NCBI GenBank assembly: GCA_037200985.1
Contig: JBBCGJ010000001.1
Coordinates: 4,440,756-4,504,755, forward strand
Length of the DNA stretch: 64,000 bases
DNA from: Rhizomicrobium sp.
Lineage (GTDB): Bacteria > Pseudomonadota > Alphaproteobacteria > Micropepsales > Micropepsaceae
Direction of reading: 5' to 3'
Positions 8,224 to 16,781 of the stretch are shown here, piece after piece; position 1 is the stretch's first letter; each line of letters starts with the position of its first letter. A program made the translations under genes and the position numbers. The notes under the pieces were generated by a model. The model searched no databases and was not told where the DNA came from. It was given only the letters and a program-made list of their open reading frames with translations.

Positions 8224-9126
8224 ATGCCCTGGACAGCCGCCGATATTCCCGACCTGTCGGGCCGCTACGCCGTCGTCACCGGCACGGGCGGGCTCGGCTA
8301 CGAGACCGCGCTGGAGCTTGCCCGCCACGGCGCCGAGATCGTGCTCGCCGGCCGCAACCCCGCCAAGGGCGCCCAATCGGTCGCGAAGATCAGCGCCGCC
8401 GCGCCGGGCGCGAAGGTCGTTTTCGAAGCTCTCGATCTCGCCGACCTCAAATCCGTCGCCGCCTTCGCCGCGCGGATGAACGCGCAAGGACGGCCGCTCG
8501 ATCTCCTCGTGAACAATGCCGGCGTGATGGCCTTTCCGACGCGGCGCGAGACCGTCGATGGCTTCGAGATGCAGTTCGGCACCAACCATCTCGGCCATTT
8601 CGCCCTGACCGCGCGGCTGCTCCCGCTGCTGCGCGGGGCGCGGCATCCGCGCGTCGTGACGGTCAGCAGCCATGCGCATTATATCGGCAGGATCCGGTTC
8701 GACGATCTCCAGGCGGTCCGGCGCTATTCCCCCAACCGCGCCTATGGGCAATCCAAGCTCGCCAATCTGCTTTTCGCACTTGAATTACAGCGCCGCAGCG
8801 ATGCCAAGGGCTGGAACATCCTGAGCGACGCCGCGCATCCCGGCGGCGCCGCCACGGAGTTGATCCCGAACGGACCGGGGACCGGCGGCTGGATGGCCGC
8901 CACCAGCAAGTGGCTTCTCCAGCCCGCGGCGGACGGCGCATTGCCGCAGCTTTTCGCCGCGACCTCGCCGGATGCCAAGCCATCGGCCTATTACGGTCCG
9001 CAGAAATTCTTCGGATTGAACGGCCCGCCCGGCCTGGCCCGCCTGTCGCGGCGCGCCCGCGACCCCGAGGTCGCTGCGCGGCTGTGGGACGTGTCGGAAA
9101 AGCTGACGGGCGCAAGCTTCGCATAA
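8224..9126 (+). CDS. Short-chain dehydrogenase/reductase
   Basis: A 300-residue classical-type SDR of the retinol-dehydrogenase/WWOX-like group. The cofactor loop is TGTGGLGYETA near residue 19, LLVNNAGVM holds the NNAG motif, and the catalytic pair is in YGQSKLANL (YxxxK). The substrate loop is followed by an extended C-terminus as usual in this group. Expression probably starts from the palindrome-containing promoter just upstream. Substrate unknown; the neighbouring enoyl-CoA hydratase suggests lipid or alcohol catabolism. Confidence 0.88.
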   Translation: MPWTAADIPDLSGRYAVVTGTGGLGYETALELARHGAEIVLAGRNPAKGAQSVAKISAAAPGAKVVFEALDLADLKSVAAFAARMNAQGRPLDLLVNNAGVMAFPTRRETVDGFEMQFGTNHLGHFALTARLLPLLRGARHPRVVTVSSHAHYIGRIRFDDLQAVRRYSPNRAYGQSKLANLLFALELQRRSDAKGWNILSDAAHPGGAATELIPNGPGTGGWMAATSKWLLQPAADGALPQLFAATSPDAKPSAYYGPQKFFGLNGPPGLARLSRRARDPEVAARLWDVSEKLTGASFA

Positions 9127-9206
9127 CCCGCCTTCGCTGCCGTGGCGGAACGCTTTCCTTGTGGCGCGGGCGGTCTATCCTTTCGGAAAAATCCGGGAGG
9201 TCCGCC

Positions 9207-10067
9207 ATGGCTTACGAACATATCGTCTACGAAGTGAAGGACGGGATCGCGACCGTCACGCTCAACCGTCCGGACAAGCTCAACGCCTACACCGCGACCA
9301 TGGGCAGCGAGCTCGAACACGCGTTTCTCGCCGCCGATGCCGACGATGCCGTGCGCGTCGTGATCGTCACCGGCGCGGGCAGGGGCTTCTGTGCCGGCGC
9401 GGACATCTCGGGCGGCGCCAGCGCGTTCGACACCAAGTCCGGCAGCGCCGCAATGTTCCAACCGGCTTCGGGCGAAGCGGCAGGCCGCAAGAGAGGCGGC
9501 TTCATCGGCGCGATCTACAATTGTAGGAAGCCCTCCATCGCCGCGATCAACGGCCCGGCGGTCGGCGTCGGCATCACGCTGACGCTGCCCATGGACATCC
9601 GCATCGCATCCTCCGAAGCGAAATTCGGTTTCGTCTTCGCCCGCCGCGGCCTGGTGCCGGAGGCCGGCAGCGCCTGGTTCCTGCCGCGCCTCGTCGGCCT
9701 GCAGCAGGCTTTGCGCTGGTGCCTCTCCGGCCGCGTCTTCGGGCCTGAGGAAGCCAGGGAAGGCGGCCTCGTCAGCGAGATCGCGGCGCCCGGCGAGCTT
9801 CTCGCCCGCGCCCGCGCCATTGCGGCCGAGATGATCGAGAACACCTCCGCGGTCTCGCTCGCGCTGACGCGCCACATGCTGTGGCAATATTCGGCGCAGA
9901 CCGATCCTTCCGATCTGATCGCGATGGACGGCCCCTTGAGCGTCGAGCTCGGCGCCGGCCCCGATGTGAAGGAAGGCGTCGCCGCCTTCCTGGAAAAACG
10001 CAAACCGAACTTCCCCGGCAAGGTCTCGGCCGGCTGGCCGAAGAGTTACAAGCCGGCGGGACGGTGA
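9207..10067 (+). CDS. Enoyl-CoA hydratase/isomerase family protein
   Basis: A 286-residue crotonase-fold enzyme. The oxyanion-hole segment is GAGRGFCAGADISGG, followed by AAINGPAVGVGITLTLP and the FGFVFARRGLVPEAGSAWFL block that carries the second backbone NH and the catalytic acid position. The ATG at 9207 is preceded by GGGAGG. The downstream repeat at 10097 probably ends the transcript. Crotonases vary widely in reaction, so hydratase activity is the default, not a demonstrated call. Confidence 0.88.
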   Translation: MAYEHIVYEVKDGIATVTLNRPDKLNAYTATMGSELEHAFLAADADDAVRVVIVTGAGRGFCAGADISGGASAFDTKSGSAAMFQPASGEAAGRKRGGFIGAIYNCRKPSIAAINGPAVGVGITLTLPMDIRIASSEAKFGFVFARRGLVPEAGSAWFLPRLVGLQQALRWCLSGRVFGPEEAREGGLVSEIAAPGELLARARAIAAEMIENTSAVSLALTRHMLWQYSAQTDPSDLIAMDGPLSVELGAGPDVKEGVAAFLEKRKPNFPGKVSAGWPKSYKPAGR

Positions 10068-10096
10068 CCTTGGTGCACGGCGCTCTTAACAAGCGC

Positions 10097-10173
10097 TGTC
10101 ATGCCCGCGCAGGCGGGCATCCAGAAATCGGGAGAGCGACGCGACTGGATTCCCGCCTTCGCGGGAATGACAG
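10097..10173. repeat. Palindromic intergenic repeat (REP/BIME-like)
   Basis: Same family as 753-838. The left hairpin is TGTCATGCCCGCGCAGGCGG and the right is TTCCCGCCTTCGCGGGAATG, with CCAG and CTGG as matching inner borders. It sits between the enoyl-CoA hydratase gene and the convergent metallo-hydrolase gene. Confidence 0.85.
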
Positions 10174-10200
10174 CATGTGTTGGGGTCACGCCCCCAGCAT

Positions 10201-10893
10201 TCAATATGGCTGCTTCGGCCCGATCTCCCGCAACAACTCCAGCGCCTCGTCGGCGACATAGCCGTTGGTCTGGCGCTCGCGGCCGAAAGTCGACATCGGG
10301 CCGTGGCCGGGCACGAAATGCATGTCGTTGCCGAGCGGCCAGAGCCGCTGGGTGATCGAATCGATCAGCTGCTGGTGATTGCCGCGCGGAAAATCCGTCC
10401 GCCCGACCGAGCCCGCGAACAGCACGTCGCCGACGAACGCGACCTTCGCGCCCGCATGGAAGAACACGACATGGCCCGGCGTGTGCCCCGGGCAATGCCG
10501 CACGCCGAGCACCGCCTCGCCCACCGTCACCGTGTCGCCGTCCTCGAGCCAGCGCGTCGGGGTGCAGTTTTCGGCCTCGGCAAAGCCCGGCCGCTTGGCG
10601 TTGCGCCCCAGTTCGTCGAGCAGGTACTGGTCGTCGCGATGCGGCCCCTCGATGGGCACGCCGAACTCCCGCGCCAGCCGGGCCGCCCCGCTCGCATGGT
10701 CGAGATGGCCGTGCGTCAGCAGCACCTTCTCCAGCGTGATCCCCTCCTGGGCCAGCGTCGCCTTGATCCGGTCGAGCTCCCCGCCCGGATCGATCACCGC
10801 GCCGCGCCTGGTGCGCGTGCACCACACCACCGAGCAATTCTGCTGGTAGGGGGTGACCGGCAGGATCGCGGCCTTGATCGGGGTCTGTTCCAT
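10201..10893 (-). CDS. MBL-fold metallo-hydrolase (YcbL/glyoxalase II-like)
   Basis: A 230-residue metallo-beta-lactamase-fold hydrolase. The dimetal motif is THGHLDHASG (HxHxDH); further ligands are the His in CPGHTPGHVVFF, the Asp in FVGDVLF, and the His in VPGHGP. Length and the PVTPYQQNCSVV N-terminus match the short YcbL-type glyoxalase II relatives, which hydrolyse thioesters such as S-lactoylglutathione. The start at 10893 lacks a strong ribosome site. Activity is from family knowledge. Confidence 0.88.
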   Translation of the reverse strand: MEQTPIKAAILPVTPYQQNCSVVWCTRTRRGAVIDPGGELDRIKATLAQEGITLEKVLLTHGHLDHASGAARLAREFGVPIEGPHRDDQYLLDELGRNAKRPGFAEAENCTPTRWLEDGDTVTVGEAVLGVRHCPGHTPGHVVFFHAGAKVAFVGDVLFAGSVGRTDFPRGNHQQLIDSITQRLWPLGNDMHFVPGHGPMSTFGRERQTNGYVADEALELLREIGPKQPY

Positions 10894-11141
10894 GCCATTT
10901 GAGATAAAGGCTCCGGCCGGCGAGGTCCATGGCGCCGCTCGGCAAGTCCCTGGAACAATTACCAATCCGGACGCATGTCGTGTTTGTAACTTAATTACGC
11001 CATGGCCTCGCGAGTAGATAGCGTAACCATGGCGCAACAACTGGCATAAAAGCCAGGAAAACGCCGGAGTTTGGTGGAAAAGTAAGCGTCACGCTGTTAA
11101 GTTGGCGAGGACCGGAAGGTCAGAGTGGGATCGAAGGTGTC

Positions 11142-12215
11142 ATGAACGGATCGCTGCGCCGCGCACTTTGCGCTGCCGCGGGAGCGCTTGCGCTCACCGC
11201 GGGCGCCGCGCATGCGTCCGCGCCGGTGTTCGAGCCGATCGCCCTTTCGCTTCCCGAACTGTCCTATGGCCCGGTCCCGGATGCGCGTCCCGCGCCGGCC
11301 GATGGCGCGACCAGCGTGGCGCTGCTCGACGGCATCGCGCTCGAGGTCGGCGGCAAGGTCGACCTGGCCGGCCGCATCGCCCCCGTCGACATGTCGAACG
11401 CCCATGCCTTCGACGGATTGTTCATCTCCGCATCGTCGTCCGGCGTGCCCTATGCCGCGCTCGCCGGCGGCGGCAATTTCTTCGGCGCCGCGGCCACGCT
11501 GTCCAAGAATCTGCGCGTCAGCGCCGGCCTGCAGAGCGTCGTCGCCGGTGCCTCGACTTACGCGCCCAACGCCACGACCGCGGCCGTCCGGCTCGCCGAA
11601 CCGGCGCCCTTCGCACAGCGCAGCGCAGACGCGCTGATCGCCGGCGTGTCCTGGGACGCGTCCAAATGGGCGAGCTTCGGGCTCACCGCCTCCAACGTGA
11701 TGGAGCGCGACGGCATCCTCGGCAATGCGGCGCCGGGCGCCACCGCCAACACCACCGCGCTCGGCCTTTCCGCGCGGGTGCGCCTCGGCGGAGGCTGGAG
11801 CACCACGGCATCGTTCAGCGAAGGCATCAGCCAGCTCGACGTGAAGGCGGGCGTCGCGCCGGCGTTCGGCCCGGCGGATTCGCTGCGCACCCACGCCTAC
11901 GGCATCGCCATCGCCAAGAACGGCTTGTTCGGCGACGACGCGCTGGGCGTCGCGGTCAGCCGTCCCGCGCTTGGCCAGGGCGAGTTCGTGGTCATGCCCG
12001 GCAATGCCGGCGCCGCGCCGTCCTTCTTCGCGCGCAACCATCTGCTGGAGCAGATCGGCGCCGCGCAGGAGACCGACGTCGAGATCGGCTATGTCACGAG
12101 CTTCCTGGACGGTTCGCTGGCGCTTCAGACCAACGCTTCGTTCCAGATGAACTATGCCGGCCAGAACGGCGCCAACGCCGTCTCGCTCTTGAGCCGGGCG
12201 CGCATCAAGTTCTGA
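11142..12215 (+). CDS. Putative outer-membrane beta-barrel protein
   Basis: A 357-residue exported protein. Residues 1-26 form a signal peptide ending AGAAHA. The rest is rich in Gly, Ala and alternating hydrophobic residues, and the chain ends in SRARIKF; a terminal Phe is typical of proteins inserted by the Bam complex. ATG 11142 follows GAAGG. Repeated strand-like segments such as WASFGLTASNVM and TALGLSARVRLGGGW resemble the barrels of autotransporters or porins, but no passenger or known family is recognisable. Cargo or pore function is unknown. Confidence 0.6.
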   Translation: MNGSLRRALCAAAGALALTAGAAHASAPVFEPIALSLPELSYGPVPDARPAPADGATSVALLDGIALEVGGKVDLAGRIAPVDMSNAHAFDGLFISASSSGVPYAALAGGGNFFGAAATLSKNLRVSAGLQSVVAGASTYAPNATTAAVRLAEPAPFAQRSADALIAGVSWDASKWASFGLTASNVMERDGILGNAAPGATANTTALGLSARVRLGGGWSTTASFSEGISQLDVKAGVAPAFGPADSLRTHAYGIAIAKNGLFGDDALGVAVSRPALGQGEFVVMPGNAGAAPSFFARNHLLEQIGAAQETDVEIGYVTSFLDGSLALQTNASFQMNYAGQNGANAVSLLSRARIKF

Positions 12216-12448
12216 CGCGCAAATCCCGTTGAAAACTCGCCGAAGGCCGCGCGCGGCAAAGCGCACGACCGGGATTCCACGCAACGCATGCGTGCTGAGT
12301 CGCGGCTGCGGAGTCCTCGAATGCCCCTGGACACCTACGTCATCGGCGCCGTCGCGGCGGCGCTCTCTGATTGTCGCGCCGATCTGCGCCATCGCTTTCC
12401 GCACGGTCGTGTCGACGACCCCGTGCGAAACCCGTGGTTCCCCCGCCG

Positions 12449-13426
12449 TTAGATACTGTTCCGCAGCTTTTTCAGCCTTTCCACCTCGCGCTGCAGTCTG
12501 TTGTAGACGAGTTCCGGACTGTTGAACGACAAGCCCAGCGGGGCATACGGATTCGCTTTCCGAAACGCAATGGAATCATCGGCTGCCGCTTTTTCTCGCG
12601 ACATCAATTCGCTCTTCGTATCGATGGCGGCGTCCAGGTTCTTGCGCAGCAACTCTGCTCCGCACAGCTCCTTTATAAATTCGACGCGCTGGGGATTTTC
12701 GTAGAAGCTGTTGAACTCCTTATCCGTCAAATGGTCGATCAACGTATCTTCAAATCTGCATGCATCCGCGGCGACGCCCTTGTGCACAAGGAGCGCTTTG
12801 GCAACGTCGTCGTTGAAAAGGAACGCATCGGGAAGACCTGTTTCACCGGGCTCGAAATCGACCAGGAAGCCCCAAAGGCCCGACTTGTCGAGCTTCATGC
12901 CTCCGGCCTGAAAAAGGAGGACGCCGCGCGTATCGCCGTCCCTCACGGCGCTGATGAAATCGTCGCGCGACCAGTGCATGCCGAGGTTGGCTATCTCCTT
13001 CCGCGGATCGTCGCTGGTCTCCTTCCCGACATTGTCCATCTTCTTGTCGATGTCGCCGAGAGTTTCGTTGGCTCGATCGACGCCTTGGCTGAGATGGCCG
13101 GTGTTTTCGCGAATTCCCCTCAGCACGTCGATGGCCGATTCCGGAAGATCGCTTCGGCTGGAGCCGAACACGGGAACCCCCGAGAGAAGCACCACGGCAA
13201 CACTGTAGATGGCGACGCGTAACCTGTGTCGCCGGAGTGCGTTCGGCAGAAATGACGGAGCGAGCGCCGAAACGGCAAGCACGATACCGGACACGACGAG
13301 GATGACGATGCTGAAGTAAAAGTAGGGTTGAAACGCCGTGACGACTGTCACGAACAACCCGCCGACATCGGCAGCGAACGGCTCGCTCGGCTTCGCTGCC
13401 TTGCCGGATTCCTGCTGATCAGTCAT
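12449..13426 (-). CDS. Hypothetical protein with two N-terminal membrane helices
   Basis: A 325-residue protein that I do not recognise. Two membrane segments lie near residues 24-60 (PYFYFSIVILVVSGIVLAVS) and 70-90 (VAIYSVAVVLLSGVPVF). A charged helical linker follows, then a soluble C-terminal domain. Around residues 150-180 the sequence WSRDDFISAVRDGDTRGVLL looks like a single ankyrin-type helix pair. The C-terminus (YNRLQREVERLKKLRNSI) is probably a short coiled coil. ATG 13426 is preferred to the GTG one codon upstream. The coding region is somewhat less GC-rich than its neighbours. Confidence 0.6.
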   Translation of the reverse strand: MTDQQESGKAAKPSEPFAADVGGLFVTVVTAFQPYFYFSIVILVVSGIVLAVSALAPSFLPNALRRHRLRVAIYSVAVVLLSGVPVFGSSRSDLPESAIDVLRGIRENTGHLSQGVDRANETLGDIDKKMDNVGKETSDDPRKEIANLGMHWSRDDFISAVRDGDTRGVLLFQAGGMKLDKSGLWGFLVDFEPGETGLPDAFLFNDDVAKALLVHKGVAADACRFEDTLIDHLTDKEFNSFYENPQRVEFIKELCGAELLRKNLDAAIDTKSELMSREKAAADDSIAFRKANPYAPLGLSFNSPELVYNRLQREVERLKKLRNSI

Positions 13427-13875
13427 CACGCCCCGCCCCGCTGACGGGCAACCATCGCATCAAGCCGTTTGCGTGTTCAAGCGATGCCGATCCGCGTGCC
13501 TTCGGCTGGCCCGTATCCGGGAGGAATAGCGGTGACCGTTCCGCGATAGGGCCGCTGGTTTGTCTTTCGGCAACGCCAGCCGGTAGACCCCTCTCGCAGG
13601 AGAAATTCCTGTCATTGCCCACCCTTGAGTGCAGGTTCGCGGACCGTTCGTTTTCCTGTGGACTTAGCAGATAGGGCGAGTATCTATGGCTTCAACTTCC
13701 GAACCCCGACAGCATTGAGGGAGCGCCTTCGCGCCCGGCTGCCAGGGTTCAAACTCGAAGGTCCGCGTGGCAGTGCAAGGAGCATTTTACGGAAGAGGCA
13801 TGAAATCGCAGATTTCCGCCGTGTCGTCCTCCACAGTTCCTGCGTAGTCAATAACTCAATAAAAAGAGCGACTTA
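13427..13875. other. Intergenic stretch without a recognisable gene
   Basis: About 450 bases between the hypothetical membrane protein and ettA. Short open frames on both strands have no family-like features, and no tRNA or terminator stands out. Part must contain the ettA promoter: the last 50 bases are AT-rich (CAATAACTCAATAAAAAGAG), but no clean -35/-10 pair can be assigned. Confidence 0.5.
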
Positions 13876-15531
13876 ATGGCACACGAATTCGTCTATGTGA
13901 TGAAAGGTCTGTCCAAGACCTATCCCGGCGGCAAGCAGGTCCTGAAGGACATCTGGCTCAGCTTCTATCCCGGCGCCAAGATCGGCATCGTCGGCGTCAA
14001 CGGCGCCGGCAAGTCTACCCTGATGAAGATCATGGCCGGCCTCGATCCGGATTTCACCGGCGAGGCCTGGGCCGCCAAGGGCGTGCGCATGGGCTACCTG
14101 CCGCAGGAGCCGACGCTCAACCCCGAGAAGGACGTGCGCGGCAACGTCATGGAAGGCGTCGCGGCCAAGCAGGCGCTGGTCGACCGCTACAACGAGATCG
14201 CATCCAACTATTCCGACGAGACGGCCGACGAGATGGCCAAGCTCCAGGACGAGATCGAGGCCCAGGGCCTGTGGGATCTCGATTCCCAGGTCGACCAGGC
14301 AATGGACGCGCTGCGCTGCCCCGATCCCGACGCCGACGTCTCCACCCTCTCGGGCGGCGAGCGTCGCCGCGTCGCGCTGTGCAAGCTCCTGCTCGACGCG
14401 CCCGACATCCTCCTGCTCGACGAGCCGACCAACCATCTCGACGCCGAGTCGGTGGAATGGCTGGAGAAGACGCTGCGCGACTACAAGGGCTGCATCATCC
14501 TCGTCACCCATGACCGCTATTTCCTCGACAACGTCACCGGCTGGATTCTCGAACTCGACCGCGGCAAGGGCATCCCGCACGAAGGCAATTACTCCTCCTT
14601 CCTCGTGGTGCAGGAGAAGCGCCTGCGCCAGGAAGGCGCCGAGGAAGCGGCGCAGGAACGCGCCATCGCGGCCGAGCGCGAATGGATCCAGAAATCGCCC
14701 AAGGCGCGCCAGGCCAAGTCCAAGGCGCGCATCAACGCCTATGAAGAGCTGGTGGCCAAGAGCAACGAGCAGCGCAGCGTCACCAACCAGATCATCATCC
14801 CGGTCGCCGAGCGCCTGGGCGGCGTGGTGATCGAGGCCGAGGATCTCGCCAAGGGCTATGGCGATCGGCTTCTTTACGAGCATGTGAACTTCAACCTGCC
14901 GCCGGGCGGCATCGTCGGCGTCATCGGCCCCAACGGCGCCGGCAAGACGACGCTGTTCCGCATGCTGACGGGCCAGGAAAAGCCCGACGCCGGCGCGCTG
15001 CGCATCGGCCCTACCGTGCAGCTCGGCTATGTCGACCAGTCCCGCGACGCGCTCGATCCCAACAAGACGGTGTGGCAGGAAATCTCCGACGGCCTCGACG
15101 TGCTGGAGCTCGGCAAGCGCACGATGAATTCCCGCGCCTATGTCGGCGCCTTCAACTTCAAGGGCGGCGACCAGCAGAAGAAGGTCGGCCAGCTTTCGGG
15201 CGGCGAGCGCAATCGCGTGCACCTCGCCAAGATGCTGAAGTCCGGCGCCAACCTGCTTTTGCTCGACGAGCCGACCAACGATCTCGACGTCGACACGCTG
15301 CGCGCGCTGGAAAGCGCGCTGGAGGAATTCGCCGGCTGCGCCATGATCATCAGCCACGACCGCTGGTTCCTGGACCGCATCGCGACCCACATGCTGGCCT
15401 TCGAGGGCGACAGCCATGTCGAATGGTTCGAGGGCAACTACCAGGACTACGAAGCGGACAAGAAGCGCCGCCTCGGCATCGACGCCGACCAGCCGCACCG
15501 CATCAAGTACAAGAGATTCGCGCGGACTTAA
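13876..15531 (+). CDS. ettA: Energy-dependent translational throttle protein EttA (ABC-F)
   Basis: Ribosome-associated ABC-F ATPase (551 aa) that binds the E site and gates elongation by the ATP/ADP ratio. Two nucleotide-binding domains are complete: Walker A GVNGAGKST and GPNGAGKTT, signature LSGGERRRVAL and LSGGERNRVHL, Walker B LLLDEPTNHLD and LLLDEPTNDLD. The inter-domain linker and the C-terminal HRIKYKRF match EttA rather than Uup or other ABC-F groups. There are no membrane segments. A small membrane-protein gene follows 11 bases downstream. Confidence 0.95.
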   Translation: MAHEFVYVMKGLSKTYPGGKQVLKDIWLSFYPGAKIGIVGVNGAGKSTLMKIMAGLDPDFTGEAWAAKGVRMGYLPQEPTLNPEKDVRGNVMEGVAAKQALVDRYNEIASNYSDETADEMAKLQDEIEAQGLWDLDSQVDQAMDALRCPDPDADVSTLSGGERRRVALCKLLLDAPDILLLDEPTNHLDAESVEWLEKTLRDYKGCIILVTHDRYFLDNVTGWILELDRGKGIPHEGNYSSFLVVQEKRLRQEGAEEAAQERAIAAEREWIQKSPKARQAKSKARINAYEELVAKSNEQRSVTNQIIIPVAERLGGVVIEAEDLAKGYGDRLLYEHVNFNLPPGGIVGVIGPNGAGKTTLFRMLTGQEKPDAGALRIGPTVQLGYVDQSRDALDPNKTVWQEISDGLDVLELGKRTMNSRAYVGAFNFKGGDQQKKVGQLSGGERNRVHLAKMLKSGANLLLLDEPTNDLDVDTLRALESALEEFAGCAMIISHDRWFLDRIATHMLAFEGDSHVEWFEGNYQDYEADKKRRLGIDADQPHRIKYKRFART

Positions 15532-15542
15532 GGAGCGCATCC

Positions 15543-15890
15543 ATGCTGAAGGCCTTGCAGGGCATCCACCCCATCTTCTTCCTGATCGTGGCGACGACGC
15601 TGGAAGTCAGCGGCGATGCCGTCCTTCGCATGGCGATCTTCGATCATGCCGGGCTCTGGCGCATCGTCCTGTTCGTTGTCGGCGCTGTGCTGCTGTTCGG
15701 CTATGGCTCGTTTCTCAACCTGGCGCCGCTCGAATTCGGCCAGGTCGTCGGGCTTTATATCGCGACGCTGTTCGTGGTCTGGCAGGTCGTGAACTTCGCG
15801 TTCTTCCGCACCCTTCCGACGCCGCCCATCCTCATGGGCGGCGCGCTGATCGTCGCGGGCGGCGCCGTCGTCACCTTCTGGAAGGCGTAG
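15543..15890 (+). CDS. Small four-helix membrane protein (SMR/EamA-like)
   Basis: A 115-residue protein with four hydrophobic segments: IFFLIVATTLEVSGDAVL with a membrane Glu near residue 21, then IVLFVVGAVLLFGYGSFLNL, VVGLYIATLFVVWQVVNFAF and ILMGGALIVAGGAVVTF. The size, the first-helix Glu and the topology resemble small multidrug resistance or single-repeat DMT transporters. The start has AAGGAG at good spacing and lies 11 bases after ettA, so it is probably cotranscribed. Substrate unknown. Confidence 0.75.
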   Translation: MLKALQGIHPIFFLIVATTLEVSGDAVLRMAIFDHAGLWRIVLFVVGAVLLFGYGSFLNLAPLEFGQVVGLYIATLFVVWQVVNFAFFRTLPTPPILMGGALIVAGGAVVTFWKA

Positions 15891-15912
15891 CTGCCAAGCG
15901 GTTTGCCCGCGC

Positions 15913-16317
15913 CTAGACGTCGGGCGCGATCAGCGCAACGTCGGGAAAGTAAGTTCGGTAGCGCCGCACATCGCGCGTCAGGATCGGCAGGCCGGCGATC
16001 TGCGCATGCGCGCCGATGAAGAAGTCGGGAAGATTGCTGGTCCGCGTCCCGCCCGCGCTCCGATAGCGGCCGAAAACCGTTCCGGCGAGAAAATACGCGC
16101 TCTTCGGCATGGGATTGAGCGAAAGACCCGCATCCGCGAGCGCCAGATCGAGTTCGGCTTCGCTGGTGCTTTTCACTGCGATTTCGGAATAGACGATTTC
16201 GTTGAAACAGACCGGCCCCAGCGCGGCACGCTCATTGAGTCGTTCGATGGACCAATCGAGCCATTTCGGATCGTGATCCAGGAAATCGACCAGCACATTG
16301 CTGTCGACCAGCGTCAC
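15913..16317 (-). CDS. PIN-domain toxin (VapC-type)
   Basis: A 134-residue PIN-fold ribonuclease. Conserved acidic residues are Asp5 in VDSNVLVDFL, Glu in FNEIVYSE, Asp in LPDFFIGAHA, and Asp in ILTRDVRRY, the usual four metal ligands. The start is GTG at 16317, sharing GTGA with the stop of the AbrB-type antitoxin upstream. VapC toxins cleave tRNA or rRNA; the target here is not readable from sequence. The reading frame is intact. Confidence 0.88.
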   Translation of the reverse strand: MTLVDSNVLVDFLDHDPKWLDWSIERLNERAALGPVCFNEIVYSEIAVKSTSEAELDLALADAGLSLNPMPKSAYFLAGTVFGRYRSAGGTRTSNLPDFFIGAHAQIAGLPILTRDVRRYRTYFPDVALIAPDV

Positions 16318-16577
16318 TCGCGGTTTCCGGTCGCCGGATCGATCGCGCCGCGAGTCATGTCCATGAGTTCGTCGGTGGTGATGCCGCGAATGACGCGCCG
16401 CTTGGCGATTTCATAGAGCCGCGCCTTGTACTCGCCGCTCGTTCCGGGCTTTTCGATGATGATCGCGCCCGATGCCGTGGCGCGCACCTCGACCTTGTCG
16501 CCGGGCCCGATGCCGACCGCATCGCGCACATCCTTGGGCAAGGTAACCTGGCCCTTGACCGTCACGGTGGTCGTCAC
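16314..16577 (-). CDS. AbrB/SpoVT-type antitoxin (VapB)
   Basis: An 87-residue antitoxin. The N-terminal swapped-hairpin DNA-binding fold is VTVKGQVTLPKDVRDAVGIG followed by GDKVEVRATASGAIIIEK. The C-terminal helix (DELMDMTRGAIDPATGNRE) is the likely toxin-binding tail. The start is GTG at 16577. It overlaps the PIN toxin by 4 bases, and a 9-base inverted repeat lies about 10 bases upstream of the start, the expected autoregulatory operator. Confidence 0.88.
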   Translation of the reverse strand: MTTTVTVKGQVTLPKDVRDAVGIGPGDKVEVRATASGAIIIEKPGTSGEYKARLYEIAKRRVIRGITTDELMDMTRGAIDPATGNRE

Positions 16578-16587
16578 GACACCCTCG

Positions 16588-16613
16588 GTATTACTCGGTT
16601 CAAAGAGTAATAC
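16588..16613. promoter_or_regulatory. Candidate VapBC operator
   Basis: A perfect 9-base inverted repeat GTATTACTC / GAGTAATAC separated by 8 bases (GGTTCAAA). It is AT-rich within very GC-rich DNA and lies just upstream of the antitoxin start. Position and symmetry fit a site bound by the AbrB-type antitoxin dimer. Binding is inferred. Confidence 0.6.
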
Positions 16614-16781
16614 TGCGCCTCCGTCCGGTCAAATCAGGCCGTCGCGCGCCGCCGTTACTTGACCGCCGTCGCCAGCAGGCTGGTGCGCTGGTTCCACTGG
16701 AACTGGTTCTGCACGAGCTGCAAGCCGATCAGCGCCATGGCGCCGAGCGCTTGGAGCTGTATTGCGGCGGCGGCGCGCCGC

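Noticed and set aside
12216-12448. Possible gene between the outer-membrane protein and the hypothetical membrane protein
   Set aside because: Only short frames without features or ribosome sites; nothing recognisable.
13735-13775. tRNA-like GGTTCAAACTCG segment
   Set aside because: The flanking bases cannot form a T stem and no acceptor or anticodon arm fits.
16656-16740. Short minus-strand frame of 27 codons after the pLGIC gene (MALIGLQLVQNQFQWNQ)
   Set aside because: Too short, no ribosome site and no family; could be a remnant but cannot be supported as a gene.
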